NCBI RefSeq assembly: GCF_963678835.1
Contig: NZ_OY787469.1
Span: 1,054,001-1,118,000, forward strand
Source: an uncultured Desulfuromonas sp.
GTDB lineage: Bacteria > Desulfobacterota > Desulfuromonadia > Desulfuromonadales > Desulfuromonadaceae
Reading direction: 5' to 3'
DNA length: 64,000 nucleotides
The position numbers were made by a program, and so were the translations under genes. Below are positions 16,769 through 25,199 of the stretch, in pieces. How positions within the stretch are numbered: the stretch's first letter is position 1; each line of letters starts with the position of its first letter. The notes under the pieces are model-generated. The model did not search any database and was not told the DNA's origin. It saw only the letters and a program-made list of their open reading frames with translations.

Positions 16769-17566
16769 TTACTGGTACTGCGCTACATTATGAGCCTGTG
16801 CTGGAGTGTAAAGGGAAAACTCCTTGAACTCATTGATGAAATGGGCCTGATCGTAATAACCCGCTTCTAAGGCCAGATCCGCAAAGTTTAGATGATGTGC
16901 CTGTGAGCGAAGGTTGTTGAAACAGCGTTGAAAGCGGACGATGCGTAAAAAGAGTTTCGGTGCAATACCGACATGTTTTTTGAAACTGCTGTTGATGTAG
17001 CGTGTTGAATAGCCCGTTTCCTCTGCAAGTTCCTGAATACGGATATCTCCATTGCATTCATTGATTTTTTTCAAAATATAATTAACCAACGCCGGAGAAG
17101 AAAGTTGTTTTTCCATTTTGCAGTGGAACTGTTCAAACAGTTGCACTCTTTCTTCGAAGGAGCCCGCAGAGCAAATCTTTTCTGCCAGACCATCGGCTTT
17201 TTTCTGGACATCACTCAGGGTAATTTCTTTTTCGGTGAATTGATCCAACGGACAATTCAATAGCAGGTTCGCCTTTCCGGGATAAAAGCGTGCCCCGAAA
17301 TAGAGGTTGCCTTTTGCAAATTCAACCCTCTTGCCTTTCTTGACCGAGCCGCAGACCAAGGCCTGAGGCTTTGAGGAAGAGCAATGGAAGAGGATGTCAA
17401 TACTGCCGTCAGGAACAGCTACAACAGATTCTTTGGCATCGGGAGAGATGACAAAACTGTAATACTGGGCAAGCTGCTGCCGGGCTGAAGCCAGCCGTGA
17501 TTCGTAATTTTCTGTTGTCAGTTCGAAAAAAGGCTGTGCGGGTCGATAGTTTATCACATTGCTCAT
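16769..17566 (-). CDS. AraC-family transcriptional regulator
   Basis: 265 residues. The C-terminal third has two helix-turn-helix motifs, IQELAEETGYSTRYINSSFK and FADLALEAGYYDQAHFINEF, diagnostic of AraC/XylS. The N-terminal part resembles the effector domain of small AraC regulators that contain a VVAVPDGSIDILFH-type stretch. The ATG at 17566 was chosen because GGAGG lies just upstream; an ATG twelve bases earlier lacks such a site. It is divergent from the permease gene across a 450-base gap, and so is the likely regulator of that transport and catabolic cluster. Confidence 0.88.
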   Translation of the reverse strand: MSNVINYRPAQPFFELTTENYESRLASARQQLAQYYSFVISPDAKESVVAVPDGSIDILFHCSSSKPQALVCGSVKKGKRVEFAKGNLYFGARFYPGKANLLLNCPLDQFTEKEITLSDVQKKADGLAEKICSAGSFEERVQLFEQFHCKMEKQLSSPALVNYILKKINECNGDIRIQELAEETGYSTRYINSSFKKHVGIAPKLFLRIVRFQRCFNNLRSQAHHLNFADLALEAGYYDQAHFINEFKEFSLYTPAQAHNVAQYQ

Positions 17567-18017
17567 AGAGGCCTCCATCGTGCTCTTTGAACCCTGTAAA
17601 GCAATATTTGTACCCGTTTTTCAGCATGTTAGGCAACTGTCTGATTCTACAGGCATTCCGTGGAAGGCTGAACTCTCGCGACGCGTCGGTGATGGTCTGT
17701 TGTGCTTAGGATTTATTCGGCCTGTGATTATTTTTTGAACAAAAGAGATTGACGGCCGCAGCTCTTTTGAAGATTCTTCGTCTTAGCGCCAAAGACTGTT
17801 CCGTTTTTTCCAATACTCAGATTCCTATCCGTATTTCAATGTCAGGCAAAAATCGGGATTCAACGACCAGAGTCCCGCTTTTGAACCTAGGATAACGTTA
17901 GGTTCATTGCACAGAACAGACGAATGCTGCGTCAATGACCTGGACTGCAGTTGCTCCGCAAAGGTGCGGTAAGTCAAGCGATATAAATTGATCTTATTCA
18001 CCTTTGAGGAGCAGAGT
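17567..18017. promoter_or_regulatory. divergent intergenic region, AraC gene / permease operon
   Basis: 450 bases with no gene. It must carry promoters for both directions. A TGGACT-N4-TTGC sequence near 17942 resembles a -24/-12 promoter but is one base too short between elements. No operator could be assigned with confidence. Confidence 0.4.
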
Positions 18018-19523
18018 ATGGAACTTAAAAAGTATCTAGAAAACGGTGTCGTGGGTTTTCCTACGGCATTGGCCAGTACGGTTGGTCTGATTATGGCCAG
18101 TCCGGTTATCCTTACCGTAACCACCGGTTTCAGTCTTGGTGGTGCAACCTTTGTGATTGCTGTTCTTATCGCCCTGGTCATGTTGCTCTGTCAATCAATG
18201 ACCTTCTCTGAAGCTGCGGCCATATTGCCGACATCGGGTTCTGTTTACGATTATATCTCGTGCGGATTGGGGCGTTTCTTTGGCATTACCGGCACGATTA
18301 CCGCCTATGTTCTGGTGCACGCCTTTGCCGGAACCGCGGAAACGATCCTCAGTGGTATCATGGCCACTGTAAACTTCGACGCTCTCCACAGTACGCTGGA
18401 AGAGACCGGAACGGCCTGGATGGTCGGAGTCGGTCTGGTCATTATCTTTGCTCTGCTCAATATGATTGGGATTACCTGCTTCAGCAGGGCTGAAATCATT
18501 CTGACCTTCGGCATGTTTACGACTCTGCTTATATTTGGTCTGACTGGTTTATTTCAGGCTCCTCAGGTTGAACTCGACGGTTTCTTCGGAAGCTCTCAGG
18601 TCGGCACGGATCTGAACGCCGTACTGTCTTTTATTGGTATGGCCATGTTTATGTTTGTCGGGGCCGAGTTTGTCACGCCCTTAGCTCCTGAGTTAAAAAA
18701 TTCAGCGCGTAATATCCCTAAAGCCATGTTTGTTGGTTTGTCCGCCGTGTGTACCTGCATGCTTATTTATGGGACAGCACTGAGTCGGCAAGTCGTAAAC
18801 ATCGCTCTTGATCCAGAAGGAACGATTCACCTGCTGGAAACTCCCAATGCGATTCCGGTCTTTGCCGATCAGGTGATGGGGCCTTTCGGTAAGGTCTGGA
18901 TCGGAATCGGATTTCTGTTTGCCGGTGCCGCAACCATCAATACCCTGATGGCCGGGCTGCCACGGATTCTTTACGGAATGGCTGTTGATGGGGCCCTGCC
19001 GAAATGTTTTGCTTATCTCCACCCACGTTTTAAATCTCCTATTTTCGGTATCCTGTTTGCGGCTCTGATTCCGTGTGGTCACGCGTGGTATCTGAAGGGG
19101 GATCTCGATCAGATTCTGCATTTGATTCTGGCCGCAGTCTGTTCTTGGGGCGTGGCCTATTTGCTGGTGACCTTGTCGGTGGTCATGCTGCGCATCAGGC
19201 GACCGGATCTGCCGAGAGCTTACCGTTCCCCTTTGTTTCCGATTCCTCAGATTATCTCTTCTGTCGGTATTATTATCGCCATCTGGTATATCGCTCCTCC
19301 GGGAATGGATTCGATGGATGTCTATGTTCCCTTCGGCGCCATGCTCGGCTTGACTGCTTTGTACGCGCTGATTTGGACTGTGTTTGTCCAGAAGGTTAAT
19401 CCCTTCAAGCCGGTTTCTGTTGAGTTGTTGCTCGAAGAAGAATTCAGCAGAGCCGGCATCCATATTGTCGATTTGGAAGATACTGATGATCGCGATTTCG
19501 ATAATGCCTGTGAAGCTGCTTAA
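18018..19523 (+). CDS. APC-family amino acid/amine permease
   Basis: 501 residues with about 12 membrane segments. The N-terminal VVGFPTALASTVGLIMASPV and the FVGAEFVTPLAPELKNSARN segment after helix 6 are typical of amino-acid/polyamine/organocation carriers. ATG 18018 is preceded by GAGGAG at seven bases; upstream in-frame codons lack such a site. The C-terminal tail is acidic and overlaps the next gene. It probably imports the substrate degraded by the downstream cluster, an amino acid or amine whose identity is unknown. The divergent AraC gene is its likely regulator. Confidence 0.88.
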   Translation: MELKKYLENGVVGFPTALASTVGLIMASPVILTVTTGFSLGGATFVIAVLIALVMLLCQSMTFSEAAAILPTSGSVYDYISCGLGRFFGITGTITAYVLVHAFAGTAETILSGIMATVNFDALHSTLEETGTAWMVGVGLVIIFALLNMIGITCFSRAEIILTFGMFTTLLIFGLTGLFQAPQVELDGFFGSSQVGTDLNAVLSFIGMAMFMFVGAEFVTPLAPELKNSARNIPKAMFVGLSAVCTCMLIYGTALSRQVVNIALDPEGTIHLLETPNAIPVFADQVMGPFGKVWIGIGFLFAGAATINTLMAGLPRILYGMAVDGALPKCFAYLHPRFKSPIFGILFAALIPCGHAWYLKGDLDQILHLILAAVCSWGVAYLLVTLSVVMLRIRRPDLPRAYRSPLFPIPQIISSVGIIIAIWYIAPPGMDSMDVYVPFGAMLGLTALYALIWTVFVQKVNPFKPVSVELLLEEEFSRAGIHIVDLEDTDDRDFDNACEAA

Positions 19524-20109
19524 GACCTATTGGAATAAACAACCCTCCGGATACGTTGCAGGTTCGGTCCTGCAACGTATCGCCAAGGAGCTCGACGGAC
19601 GATTTAAAGTCGCTGGTCGCAACGGGAATTCCCTTCGTCTGATTGAAAAGGATGGTCGATTTTCCTGTTGTGTTGCGGAGCGGGTCGAAGCGCATTTTAT
19701 GATGCACATTGTGGCCACCCAATTGACCTTGGATATTCCGGCGCCGAAAAATCTCGACGTCATATTGAAGATCAACAATAGCGGCTGGTTTCGGAGAACC
19801 GGAATCCGTTGTCTGGCACCACGTCAAAAGCGAGAAGAATGGGCTGACTTATGCGCTGCTGTGGAGCAGGACAAAAATCTGCAGACAGCTCTGCATGCGC
19901 TGAATTTTCGTACCTGTCAGATTCGCGGGACTGAGAGCGGCTGGCAGGTTTTGATCGAACCCTTTGGTGGCAGTGAGGTCGTTAACCGACTGCCCTCATT
20001 TCGGCGCTATCTTCGCCTCGGGCACGAGCAAACCGATTCTCTGGTTCTTGGGCTGTTGAGTCTGAATCGAATTCTTTGTCAATTTAACGACAAAAGCCAG
20101 AACCGATAG
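19504..20109 (+). CDS. DUF3156-type protein coupled to the permease
   Basis: 201 residues starting at ATG 19504 (MPVKLLKTYW), overlapping the permease end by 20 bases. There is no signal peptide or membrane segment, so it should be cytoplasmic. The sequence is consistent with DUF3156, a family often found beside amino-acid permeases in proteobacteria; this assignment is from memory of the family and not certain. Overlap with the permease implies translational coupling and a joint role, perhaps in regulating transport or handling the substrate. No catalytic motif was recognised. Confidence 0.6.
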   Translation: MPVKLLKTYWNKQPSGYVAGSVLQRIAKELDGRFKVAGRNGNSLRLIEKDGRFSCCVAERVEAHFMMHIVATQLTLDIPAPKNLDVILKINNSGWFRRTGIRCLAPRQKREEWADLCAAVEQDKNLQTALHALNFRTCQIRGTESGWQVLIEPFGGSEVVNRLPSFRRYLRLGHEQTDSLVLGLLSLNRILCQFNDKSQNR

Positions 20110-20123
20110 CCGCATCAATCATA

Positions 20124-20168
20124 ACAGGTGCCGGCCGGACCATGGAGAGGTCGGCACCTGTTTTCCTT
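20124..20168 (+). terminator. intrinsic terminator after the DUF3156 gene
   Basis: CAGGTGCCG...CC pairs with GGTCGGCACCTG (20149-20160), followed by TTTTCCTTTC. Confidence 0.85.
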
Positions 20169-20311
20169 TCAGTTCGTGCCCTCTTGACCAATGAAGGTCA
20201 GAGCTATGGCTGAAGCAGAAACAAAATCTGTGATCAGTGTCGATCCGTTGTTTAACAGAGATGTTGCCAAAATGAACTCATGGTTATTTAAGCTACTTTT
20301 ATAAGGAGTAA

Positions 20312-21163
20312 ATGATGAAAAAACTGGTTGCAGGACTGAGTCTGGCACTGCTGTGTTTGTGCGCAACGAACGCCATGGCTGTTCTGGTTGATTTTTACGA
20401 CAATGCCCTGGCGCCGGATGGTGTTTATGGGTTGTTTTACGGAAATTACTATCATGCCGATGAGTTTACCGATAGTGATGGTGACAAGGCCGTCTCCGCT
20501 GATCTGACAGCGACGATTGCCATCGCCCGGATCGTTGGCTACAAAACCCTGGGTGGGTATCATTTTGCTTATCAGGCCATTCTTCCCTTTGGTGAAGTGA
20601 AAGAATCAAAATTGTTTGATGAAAGTTCGTCAGGTATTGGCGACTTAACCTTCGGGCCGGCGCTATTCCTCTATGCCGATGATCACAGTGGGACATATCT
20701 CTCCTATTGGTTCTACATCACAGCGCCAACAGGTGATTGGGATGACGATCGGGCGATCAACCTTGGGGGGCATCACTGGTATTTCCAGCATCAATTGGCG
20801 CTCACGACCGTGCTGGGAGATTTCGTCTATGACATGAATTTCAACTATTATCAGCACACCGAAGAGGATGACACCAAAACTGAAGCCCCGGATCGTTTTG
20901 AGCTCGAAGCCAGTCTCGGCTATCCCCTCACGGACAAGTTGATGATTGGTGTCAACGGCGGATTTTATCAAGATCTGGGCAAAGTCGAGGTCGCGGGGGT
21001 TAAACAGGCGGACAGTGCAGCCGAGCGTTGCCAATTTGGCCCCTCTGTCAGCTATGCCGTGACAGAGCGACTAGGTGTTAACCTGCGTTGGACCCACGAT
21101 GTTTATGCTGAAAATGACAGTAAGGGAGATGATGTCTGGTTGCGGCTGTCGTATGCCTTTTAG
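20312..21163 (+). CDS. outer-membrane beta-barrel protein, SphA/phenol-MetA-degradation-type
   Basis: 283 residues with a clear signal peptide (MKKLVAGLSLALLCLCATNA, cleavage after AMA). The mature part alternates short beta strands and ends WLRLSYAF with terminal Phe, as in outer-membrane barrels. Segments such as GIGDLTFGPALFLY and FVYDMNFNYYQHTEED resemble the transporter family found with catabolic gene clusters (Phenol_MetA_deg/SphA). AAGGAG precedes ATG 20312. It lies between the permease unit and the oxidoreductase operon, so it may admit the substrate across the outer membrane. Its TAG stop is immediately followed by MITE copy B. Confidence 0.78.
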   Translation: MMKKLVAGLSLALLCLCATNAMAVLVDFYDNALAPDGVYGLFYGNYYHADEFTDSDGDKAVSADLTATIAIARIVGYKTLGGYHFAYQAILPFGEVKESKLFDESSSGIGDLTFGPALFLYADDHSGTYLSYWFYITAPTGDWDDDRAINLGGHHWYFQHQLALTTVLGDFVYDMNFNYYQHTEEDDTKTEAPDRFELEASLGYPLTDKLMIGVNGGFYQDLGKVEVAGVKQADSAAERCQFGPSVSYAVTERLGVNLRWTHDVYAENDSKGDDVWLRLSYAF

Positions 21164-21314
21164 CCGGGGTTGAAAACGTCCCAGCCAGGGGCTTTTCAAC
21201 GGCGCACGCCGAAAATGCGATTTTCGTCTTGCGACCACAATCAAGGGCTTGAAAAACAGTCCTTGATTGTGGTCGCCCTTCCATGGGCTCCGCAGGCTGT
21301 TTTTCAGCAGACTG
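21164..21314 (+). repeat. MITE-like element, copy B (151 bp)
   Basis: CCGGGGTTGAAAACG at the left and TTTTTCAGCAGACTG at the right form degenerate terminal inverted repeats. Flanks are TTAG and TTCG, a target duplication with one change. The left TTAG contains the stop codon of the outer-membrane protein gene. The internal core matches the other copies (AAAATGCGATTTTCGTCTTGC, GGTCGCCC-TCCATGGGCTC). Confidence 0.8.
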
Positions 21315-21850
21315 TTCGTCTTTAATTTTTCATCAGGGTGCGGCCATTAAGGACGCACCCTGCACGTCACTCGTGCAGTAAAAAAATCCCTTTATTTCCG
21401 ATTTTTCCAATCTTAAATTTCAGTTGTAGCGTTAAATCAACCTTGTTCATACACGTTTTCCAGCAGTAGAAAAGTTCTGCTGAAAACGGCGTGACCCCGC
21501 TCGACGAAGAGCCGGTTCACTTTGCATCCCTTCTGCATCGTTATGCAGAAATCGACCCGCAATGGCGCGGCAAGAAACAAGCAGGATCAGTTCTTGTGCT
21601 TACACGCATGGCGGGAAACGTCTGAAAAAGACAGATACAACGCTTATCTGTCGTCAATCAAGTTCATCTGTTGTTTGACTCAAACCGATCTCTTCTTTTT
21701 TCACGATCCCCCCATGTGTACGTCTACACCTTAGACAATATTCCTGGACGTTAATTGTGCTCAGGGCATAAGAGCTGTCGGCAGCGAAAAACTTAACCAC
21801 AAAGCCTCTGGACAGGCTGCTAACAGTACTTTTCAGGAGACAGTTTGCTT
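21315..21850. other. 536-base leader region of the second catabolic operon
   Basis: No gene was found. It holds two adjoining hairpins (AGGGTGCG/CGCACCCT at 21335-21361 and CTGCACG/CGTGCAG at 21360-21378), an inverted repeat CGTTTTC-CAGCAG with CTGCTG-AAAACG at 21454-21487, and a TGCA triplet at 21523-21547. The promoter is probably here, but no standard -35/-10 or -24/-12 pair stood out. Confidence 0.5.
21523..21547. promoter_or_regulatory. possible fourth triple-TGCA site
   Basis: TGCA at 21523, 21534 and 21544, spacings 11 and 10. The first spacing equals that of the two best sites; the second does not. It lies about 300 bases before the first gene of the oxidoreductase operon, so membership in the same regulon is uncertain. 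Confidence 0.3.
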
Positions 21851-22249
21851 ATGAAACGGGTCAATTACTCATCGGGATCCCCTTTGGAAGAAATCGCCGG
21901 ATATTCGCGTATGGTCAAGATCGGCAATCAGGTCCATATCGGTGGTACCACAGCGGTTCAAAGAGACGGTTCTGTTTTTGGAACCACGGCTTACGATCAA
22001 TCCACGTATATCTTCACGCGCTTTATCGAACTGCTTGACCAAGCAGGAGCACGGGCTCAAGACGTCTACAAAGTCAAAGTATATGTCACCGATATGGCCC
22101 TGGCCAAGGAGGTCGCTGATGCCTATAGCGCGTTTTTCAAGGAAATTCGTCCTCTGTTTACCATGGTCGAAACCCCCAAACTCAATCGTCCAAGTCAGTT
22201 GGTTGAGATTGAGTTGGAAGCCATGATCGGCTGCGAATGTAACGCTTGA
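21851..22249 (+). CDS. Rid-family (YjgF/YER057c/UK114) protein lacking the usual catalytic arginine
   Basis: 132 residues; hallmark IGGTTAVQRDGSVFG and YKVKVYVTDM place it in the Rid family, whose RidA members hydrolyse reactive enamines/imines. Aligned by eye to E. coli RidA, the position of Arg105 is occupied by valine in LFTMVETPKLNRPSQLVEIE, so canonical deaminase activity is doubtful and it may belong to a Rid subgroup with another role. ATG 21851 lies ten bases after AGGAGA; a TTG at 21845 is an alternative. It is the first gene of the oxidoreductase operon. Imine products of the amine dehydrogenase encoded downstream are the natural suspects for its substrate. Confidence 0.8.
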   Translation: MKRVNYSSGSPLEEIAGYSRMVKIGNQVHIGGTTAVQRDGSVFGTTAYDQSTYIFTRFIELLDQAGARAQDVYKVKVYVTDMALAKEVADAYSAFFKEIRPLFTMVETPKLNRPSQLVEIELEAMIGCECNA

Positions 22250-22275
22250 TACGCATAAAGTAAGGAGAGATAACC

Positions 22276-23406
22276 ATGAGCCAAGTCGATTTTCTTTATT
22301 TGAGTGAGCAGGACATGATCAAAGCCGGTGTGACCGATATGCCGGGATGTGTCGATGCCATGGAGGAGATGTTCCGGTTGCTGAAAACCGGCGATTTTCG
22401 CATGGGTGGACCGGAAAGCAATTCTCATGGCGTTATGATGACTTTCCCGGAGAAGAGCTCTTTTCCCAATATGCCTGTTGACGGACCTGACAGGCGCTTC
22501 ATGGCGATGCCTGCCTATCTGGGAGGGCGTTTCGATATGGTCGGCATGAAATGGTACGGTTCCAACGTCGAGAACAAAAAGAAGAACCTGCCCCGTTCGG
22601 TGCTGATGCTGACTCTTAACTGCAAAGATACGGGTGTCCCGCTGGCTTACATGTCAGCCAATATTCTCAGTGCCTACCGGACTGGCGCGGTGCCGGGAGT
22701 CGGCATCCGTTATTTTGCCAGAACGGATGCCAAGGTCGTTGGCATTGTCGGTCCGGGTGTCATGAGTAAAACAGCACTCTCTTCGACTCTGGCCGTGCGC
22801 CCTGAAATCGAAAAGGTCAAGATCAATGGGCGCAGTAAGCATTCCATCGACAGCTTTATCGCCTATGTCAAGGAGAACCATCCCGGCATTCGCACCTTTG
22901 AAGTTGTCGACACGATCGAAGAGGCTGTACGTGGGGCTGATATTGTCCATATTGCCACCTCTTCACCAACCGGAGATGTCAACGAATATCCCTATGTCAA
23001 CGAGAAATGGATCAAACCGGGAGCCGTGATCTGTTGTCCGGCAGCGGCTCGTTTCGATGACGATTTTATCCTGAACAGAGCCCGTAATGTTGCTGACTAC
23101 CGCGGCCTTTATGAAGCCTGGGCCGAAGAAATGCCCTACCCGGCCTACCATATTATTCCGATCCCGGCGGTTCATTGCATGGACCTGATGGCTGATGGCC
23201 GGATGCAGCGCGATGACCTCATCGACCTCGGTGATATCCTGACCGGAGAAGTCCCGGCGCGCACCAGCGATGACGAAATTATTATTTACTCTGTTGGTGG
23301 CTTGCCCATTGAGGATGTGGCCTGGGGAACAGAAATTTATCGTAATGCCCTGGCCAAAGGAATTGGAACAAAGCTGAACCTGTGGGACACGCCATACCTG
23401 ACTTAA
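22276..23406 (+). CDS. ornithine cyclodeaminase / mu-crystallin family protein
   Basis: 376 residues, slightly longer than typical ornithine cyclodeaminase. The NAD-binding segment VVGIVGPGVMSKTALSS and the preceding SANILSAYRTGAVPGVG match the OCD/mu-crystallin fold. The aspartate region that carries out cyclodeamination in true OCD is replaced by CCPAAARFDDDF, so it is more likely a ketimine or imino-acid reductase, or a dehydrogenase of unknown substrate. AAGGAGAGAT precedes ATG 22276, 26 bases after the Rid gene. Its placement with a Rid protein and an amine dehydrogenase suggests all act on cyclic or linear imines. Confidence 0.82.
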   Translation: MSQVDFLYLSEQDMIKAGVTDMPGCVDAMEEMFRLLKTGDFRMGGPESNSHGVMMTFPEKSSFPNMPVDGPDRRFMAMPAYLGGRFDMVGMKWYGSNVENKKKNLPRSVLMLTLNCKDTGVPLAYMSANILSAYRTGAVPGVGIRYFARTDAKVVGIVGPGVMSKTALSSTLAVRPEIEKVKINGRSKHSIDSFIAYVKENHPGIRTFEVVDTIEEAVRGADIVHIATSSPTGDVNEYPYVNEKWIKPGAVICCPAAARFDDDFILNRARNVADYRGLYEAWAEEMPYPAYHIIPIPAVHCMDLMADGRMQRDDLIDLGDILTGEVPARTSDDEIIIYSVGGLPIEDVAWGTEIYRNALAKGIGTKLNLWDTPYLT

Positions 23407-23469
23407 TGTTAAGACGGAAGAACCGTTGGGGTAGGGTGGGCTTGTTCGGTTTATCGCAAGGAGTGTGAG

Positions 23470-23775
23470 ATGTTGAAAAGATTGCATGAAAACAGACCCG
23501 GAGTAGAACGTGTGACGATTACGTTCGAAGGTACGTCGTTAAAAGTCCCGGCAGGTGAAACTGTTGTCGCCGCAGTTATGGCCGCTGGGGCGGGCTATAA
23601 TCGAACCACGCCGATCAGCGGTGCGCATCGCACGGCCTACTGCCATATGGGTGTCTGCTTTGAATGTCTCATGGAGATTGACGGCGTTCCGAATCAGCAG
23701 GCCTGCACCATTCAGGTGCGTGATGGCATGGTGGTCAACCGACAACAGGGTGCGAAGGAACGAACCAATGGCTAA
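23470..23775 (+). CDS. small [2Fe-2S] subunit of a three-part amine/opine dehydrogenase (HcnA/LhpG-like)
   Basis: 101 residues with C58-x4-C63-x2-C66-x12-C79 (AYCHMGVCFECLMEIDG), the plant-type ferredoxin pattern of the small subunit found with HcnB/HcnC, opine oxidases and D-hydroxyproline dehydrogenases. It would carry electrons from the flavin subunits. CAAGGAG lies before ATG 23470. The end overlaps the start of the next gene by eight bases, indicating coupled expression of the complex. Confidence 0.85.
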   Translation: MLKRLHENRPGVERVTITFEGTSLKVPAGETVVAAVMAAGAGYNRTTPISGAHRTAYCHMGVCFECLMEIDGVPNQQACTIQVRDGMVVNRQQGAKERTNG

Positions 23776-25150
23776 GCACTACGACATGATTGTGATTGGT
23801 GCAGGGCCTGGTGGACTTGCCGCTGCGGTGACTGCAGATAAATTAGGACTCTCGACTCTTCTAGTTGATGAGCAGCCGGAACCGGGAGGGCAGATCTATC
23901 GGTCGATGGAGAGAAGCCTTCCCCAAAATGCTCATGTTCTTGGCAAGGACTATTTTGCCGGCAAGCCGCTTATTGAGTCATTTCGAGCCTCCAGTGCGAG
24001 CTATTTACCAAATACCAGCGTCTGGAATATCGACCATGCTTTCAATGTTGACGTGATATCCGAGGCGGGATCACAACGGGTGCGCGGGCAACAGCTCTTG
24101 TTTGCGGTAGGAGCCGTCGAGCGGCCAGTGCCGATTCCGAACTGGACCCTGCCGGGGGTGATGGGAGCCGCCGCTGCGGATATTCTGTTCAAGTCTTCAA
24201 ATATGGTCCCGCAAGGTCCGGTGATCCTGGCGGGAAGCGGTCCATTATTGTTACTGGCCGCCTGCCACCTGGTTGACAACGGGGTTGAAATTGCCGCCAT
24301 GGTCGAAACCGCCAGCCTTAAGGATTATTTCAAGGCAATGCCTTACCTGCCCGGTGCATTGCGGCGCAGCAGCTACCTGCTCAAAGGGTTACAGATGCGC
24401 CTGAAAGTACGTCGCGCCAGCGTACCATTGTACATCGGCTGTCGCGATCTGGGTGTGATCGGCACGGAGAAGGCCGAAGGGCTGCGTTTTACCTGCAGCG
24501 GCAAGTCATATGAAGTGTCTGCCGCAACGGTTTTACTGCATGAAGGGGTGGTCCCGAACCTGCGTCTCAGCCAGTTGCTCAACTGTGAGCATGAATGGTA
24601 CGAGCCGCAACACTACTGGCGGCCGGTACTGGATGGCTGGGGGCAAACCAGTGTGCCAGAGATTTCAATTGCCGGCGATTCCGGCGGTGTTGGCGGAGGA
24701 CTGCTGGCGGAAGCGGCTGGTCATCTTGCTGCGATCAATACCGCTTGCAAACTGCAGGTGATCACCGAAGCAAAGCGCGACCTTCTGGCGGCGCCCTACC
24801 AAAAAATCGTTCATCGAGAAAAGTTGATCCGTCCCTTTCTTGACCATGTTTTTCCACCAAACCCACAGGCGCTGGTGCCTCCTGATGACGCGACCCTTGT
24901 CTGTCGCTGTGAAGAATTGACCGCCGGTCAGATTCGTGAGGCGATTGCTCAGGGGGCACGCCATCCAGCCCAGATCAAAGGACAGACGAGATCCGGGATG
25001 GGGCCCTGCCAGGGACGTATGTGTGCAGCAACAATTGCTGAAATGATCGCAGCTAGCTGCTCTCTTGACATGCCCCAGGTTGGCACACTTCGGGTGAGAC
25101 CACCGTTGAAACCTTTGACCATCGAACAGATGGCACATCTGGAGTTATGA
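23768..25150 (+). CDS. FAD/NAD-dependent oxidoreductase with BFD-like [2Fe-2S] domain (HcnB/OoxA-like)
   Basis: 460 residues from ATG 23768. N-terminal dinucleotide motif IVIGAGPGGLAAAVTADKLG and DEQPEPGGQIYR; a second nucleotide site GPVILAGSGPLLLLAA; and a C-terminal BFD-type iron-sulphur domain with CRCEE near 378 and GMGPCQGRMC near 410-418. This architecture is that of the alpha subunit of hydrogen cyanide synthase, octopine/nopaline oxidase and hydroxyproline dehydrogenase. It overlaps the ferredoxin subunit gene by eight bases. It probably passes electrons from the substrate-oxidising subunit to the respiratory chain. The specific substrate cannot be read from the sequence. Confidence 0.87.
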   Translation: MAKHYDMIVIGAGPGGLAAAVTADKLGLSTLLVDEQPEPGGQIYRSMERSLPQNAHVLGKDYFAGKPLIESFRASSASYLPNTSVWNIDHAFNVDVISEAGSQRVRGQQLLFAVGAVERPVPIPNWTLPGVMGAAAADILFKSSNMVPQGPVILAGSGPLLLLAACHLVDNGVEIAAMVETASLKDYFKAMPYLPGALRRSSYLLKGLQMRLKVRRASVPLYIGCRDLGVIGTEKAEGLRFTCSGKSYEVSAATVLLHEGVVPNLRLSQLLNCEHEWYEPQHYWRPVLDGWGQTSVPEISIAGDSGGVGGGLLAEAAGHLAAINTACKLQVITEAKRDLLAAPYQKIVHREKLIRPFLDHVFPPNPQALVPPDDATLVCRCEELTAGQIREAIAQGARHPAQIKGQTRSGMGPCQGRMCAATIAEMIAASCSLDMPQVGTLRVRPPLKPLTIEQMAHLEL

Positions 25151-25199
25151 GGGCAAAAGTGAGGCGTGTGCCAATACTGTTGGCAGAAATCGAGGCAAT

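Noticed and set aside
17938-17956. sigma-54-like promoter TGGACT-GCAG-TTGC upstream of the permease gene
   Set aside because: One base too short between the -24 and -12 elements, and sigma-54 spacing is strict. No TGCA triplet nearby.
21744-21762. sigma-54-like promoter TGGACG-TTAAT-TGTGC upstream of the Rid gene
   Set aside because: GG-to-GC distance is off by one and the -12 box is poor; not reported as a promoter.
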